A stretch of 64,000 nt of DNA from Burkholderiaceae bacterium DAT-1 (GTDB lineage Bacteria > Pseudomonadota > Gammaproteobacteria > Burkholderiales > Chitinimonadaceae), in contig JAHRBI010000007.1 in assembly GCA_019084025.1 (NCBI GenBank), positions 124,001-188,000 on the forward strand, read 5' to 3'. The notes under the pieces are model-generated. The model was given only the letters and a program-made list of their open reading frames with translations. It was not told where the DNA came from and ran no database searches. Shown piece after piece: positions 62,375 through 64,000 of the stretch. How positions within the stretch are numbered: the stretch's first letter is position 1; every line of letters begins with the position of its first letter. The position numbers and the translations under genes were made by a program.

Positions 62375-62575
62375 ATGAATACATGGACGATTGATGAAAC
62401 CAAAGAGCAGTGTGCCCAAAGCGCTCATCTCGCCAGAAGCAACACCAGTGGACGCACTCCGCGCATAAACAGTGATTGCTTGCTGGGTGCGGACGGTATG
62501 CTGGAGATTATGCACAACGGCAGTGTGTACCAGCTTCGGCAAACGTCGACCGGCAAACTGATTCTAACCAAATAA
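62375..62575 (+). CDS. hemP: Hemin uptake protein HemP
   Basis: A 66-residue protein. The conserved HemP part is the C-terminal half: a Ser/Arg stretch (RTPRINSDCLLG) followed by LEIMHNGSVYQLRQT and KLILTK. HemP genes lie before haem receptors and are needed for haem-receptor gene expression in some betaproteobacteria. The ATG at 62375 is chosen; a GTG two codons upstream is possible. It follows Fur box 2 by 15 bases. Confidence 0.85.
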   Translation: MNTWTIDETKEQCAQSAHLARSNTSGRTPRINSDCLLGADGMLEIMHNGSVYQLRQTSTGKLILTK

Positions 62576-62636
62576 ACGATTCCTAAAAGCACAAGCCAGC
62601 CATCGCCAGCCAGTGCATGTATCCGGAGAGATTGAC

Positions 62637-64000
62637 ATGCGGCTGTCGCCCATTGCGCTGGCATTGAGCGCCCATATTGTGTCTGCAGACCTGATGGCAG
62701 CAGACATACCGACCGAGCAAGATACGCAGCAAGCCGATGTCGTGGTAAGTGCCACGCGCGGCAAGCGAGAATTGCAGCGAGCCCCGAACACTGTTACATC
62801 CAAAACCGGAGAAGTTGCATCCCGCACGGGGGCTACAACCCTTAAATCCCTCGTGGATGATGAGGCTGATCTTTCGGTACGTGAGTCGGTTGTGCGATTC
62901 ACGGCAGCAGGTACCGCCACCGGACGCGCCGGCTCTGAAGGCTTGAATATTCGAGGGCTGGAAGGGAATCAAGTGCTGATGCTGCAGGACGGTATCCGTC
63001 TACCCGCTGCATTCAGTTTTGGTGCCTTTGCTACAGGGCGCGGGGACTATCTCGAACTCGAAGGCATGAAGGATGCCGAAATCCTGCGTGGACCGGCATC
63101 TGCGCAGTTTGGCAGTGATGGTCTGGCAGGCGGCATCAGTCTTCGCACGCTGGAACCGGTCGATATTCTGAAAGGGCGCGATCTGGGCGGGTTTGTACGG
63201 GGGCGTTATAACAGCCTGGATCGCGCCTGGACGGAAACGGGCGCAGTCGCAGCCAGTGAGGGCGCCTGGCAAGGACTGGTACTCGGGAGTGTGCGTCAGG
63301 GGCATGAAACACAGAACCACGGTAGCAACGACAGTCTGAATGTCGACCGCACCACGCCTAATCCGCAGGATGTGCGAAATCGCTATCTCCTGGGTAAGGT
63401 GAGTTATGCACTGGACCCTTCAGAGACCATTGGCGCAAGCCTGGAGGTGCTTCGCAGAACCAATGATACCGAGGTCTACAGCGCGCGCAGCAAATCACCG
63501 CTTGTATCGACGAGCACGCTGGATCTGGATGCGCACGATACTATCAAACGGGATCGCGTCTCACTGGACTATCTCCTGAATGATCTGAATGGCGAGTGGG
63601 TGCAACGTGCAGAAGTGAAGGTCTACTGGCAGCGCGCACAGGTCGCGCAGCATGCCGTCGAGGATCGAAACACAGCTGCCGACCGCATCCGGCACAATAC
63701 TTATGACACCGATAGTACAGGTATCTCGCTTCTGTTTGGCTCCAGCTTTGCTGGTGTATTTAGCCAGCGCCTGACCTATGGCGTGGATTGGCATCGCGAT
63801 CAGATCAGTACCTTGCGTGATGGCACTGTACCTTCTCCGGGCGATACCTTTCCAAGCAAACCCTTTCCGGATACCCGATACGATCTGACGGGTGCCTTTC
63901 TGCAGGATGAGATCGATCTGGCCAGTGTCAGCGTCATACCCGGCCTTCGGTTCGATCACTTTTCACTCAAACCCGATGGGGCGGGCTTCACCGGTAAGAC
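62637..64000 (+). CDS. TonB-dependent haem/haemoglobin receptor (3' end beyond window)
   Basis: At least 454 residues of an outer-membrane receptor; the C-terminus is beyond the window. A short signal peptide (LSPIALALSAHIVSADLMAA) precedes a TonB-box-like ADVVVSATR (34-42). The plug includes NIRGLEGNQVLMLQDGIRLP and AEILRGPASAQFGSDGLAGG. The order and spacing match the haemoglobin/transferrin/lactoferrin receptor family rather than siderophore receptors. GGAGAG precedes the ATG. It forms a unit with hemP and is expected to be Fur-regulated. Confidence 0.9.
   Translation, partial: MRLSPIALALSAHIVSADLMAADIPTEQDTQQADVVVSATRGKRELQRAPNTVTSKTGEVASRTGATTLKSLVDDEADLSVRESVVRFTAAGTATGRAGSEGLNIRGLEGNQVLMLQDGIRLPAAFSFGAFATGRGDYLELEGMKDAEILRGPASAQFGSDGLAGGISLRTLEPVDILKGRDLGGFVRGRYNSLDRAWTETGAVAASEGAWQGLVLGSVRQGHETQNHGSNDSLNVDRTTPNPQDVRNRYLLGKVSYALDPSETIGASLEVLRRTNDTEVYSARSKSPLVSTSTLDLDAHDTIKRDRVSLDYLLNDLNGEWVQRAEVKVYWQRAQVAQHAVEDRNTAADRIRHNTYDTDSTGISLLFGSSFAGVFSQRLTYGVDWHRDQISTLRDGTVPSPGDTFPSKPFPDTRYDLTGAFLQDEIDLASVSVIPGLRFDHFSLKPDGAGFTGK

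Overview
The window is an ordinary chromosomal stretch of a motile Gram-negative bacterium, most likely a betaproteobacterium of the Neisseriales/Burkholderiales type. The main support is gene order: fimV-truA-trpF-trpB-trpA-accD-folC-SPOR-cvpA-purF-metZ (42.3-55.4 kb) is a familiar betaproteobacterial run, and zipA-ligA and a 1161-residue smc fit the same picture. Coding density is high. I see no insertion sequence, prophage, CRISPR array, rRNA or tRNA.

Layout. (1) 0-9.5 kb: a partial unknown gene on the minus strand, then a PrpR-type sigma-54 activator, zipA, ligA, galU, a methylthioinosine phosphorylase overlapping peptide deformylase, and two small envelope proteins. (2) 9.6-28.2 kb: a flagellar filament island. 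It opens with a flagellin glycosylation operon (Maf-type transferase, pseB, pseC, pseF, pseG, pseI; no pseH) and continues with flagellin 1, flaG, fliD, fliS, a fliT-like gene, a DUF2802 gene, a fliK-like gene, an isolated FlhB C-terminal-domain gene and flagellin 2. Its promoters are clear: a full sigma-28 site before flagellin 1, and -24/-12 sigma-54 sites before the maf/pse operon, fliD and flagellin 2. The two flagellin paralogues therefore appear to be under different sigma factors. (3) 28.2-33.2 kb, minus strand: a MacAB-type efflux set (permease, ATPase, adaptor), a Yip1-like membrane protein and a TetR-family regulator with two consecutive N-terminal HTH units and an operator-like palindrome over its own -10 box. 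(4) 33.3-42.1 kb: a GT4 glycosyltransferase, a nitronate monooxygenase-like flavoprotein, a D-2-hydroxyacid dehydrogenase-type FAD oxidase, smc, a 7Fe ferredoxin and gluQ. (5) 42.3-55.4 kb: the fimV-to-metZ housekeeping run. (6) 55.5-64 kb: an OmpA-family protein with C-terminal Ig-like repeats, then two divergent iron/haem uptake units separated by two near-identical Fur-box-containing repeats. One unit is a siderophore receptor with DUF3325, DUF3649 and a PepSY membrane protein. The other is hemP with a haem/haemoglobin receptor that runs off the window.

The most interesting material is the filament island: promoter class splits by gene, flagellin 2 has a leader of about 240 nt, and the pseudaminic acid pathway lacks its acetyltransferase locally. 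The tandem-HTH TetR regulator is next. I found no system that I can call wholly undescribed.
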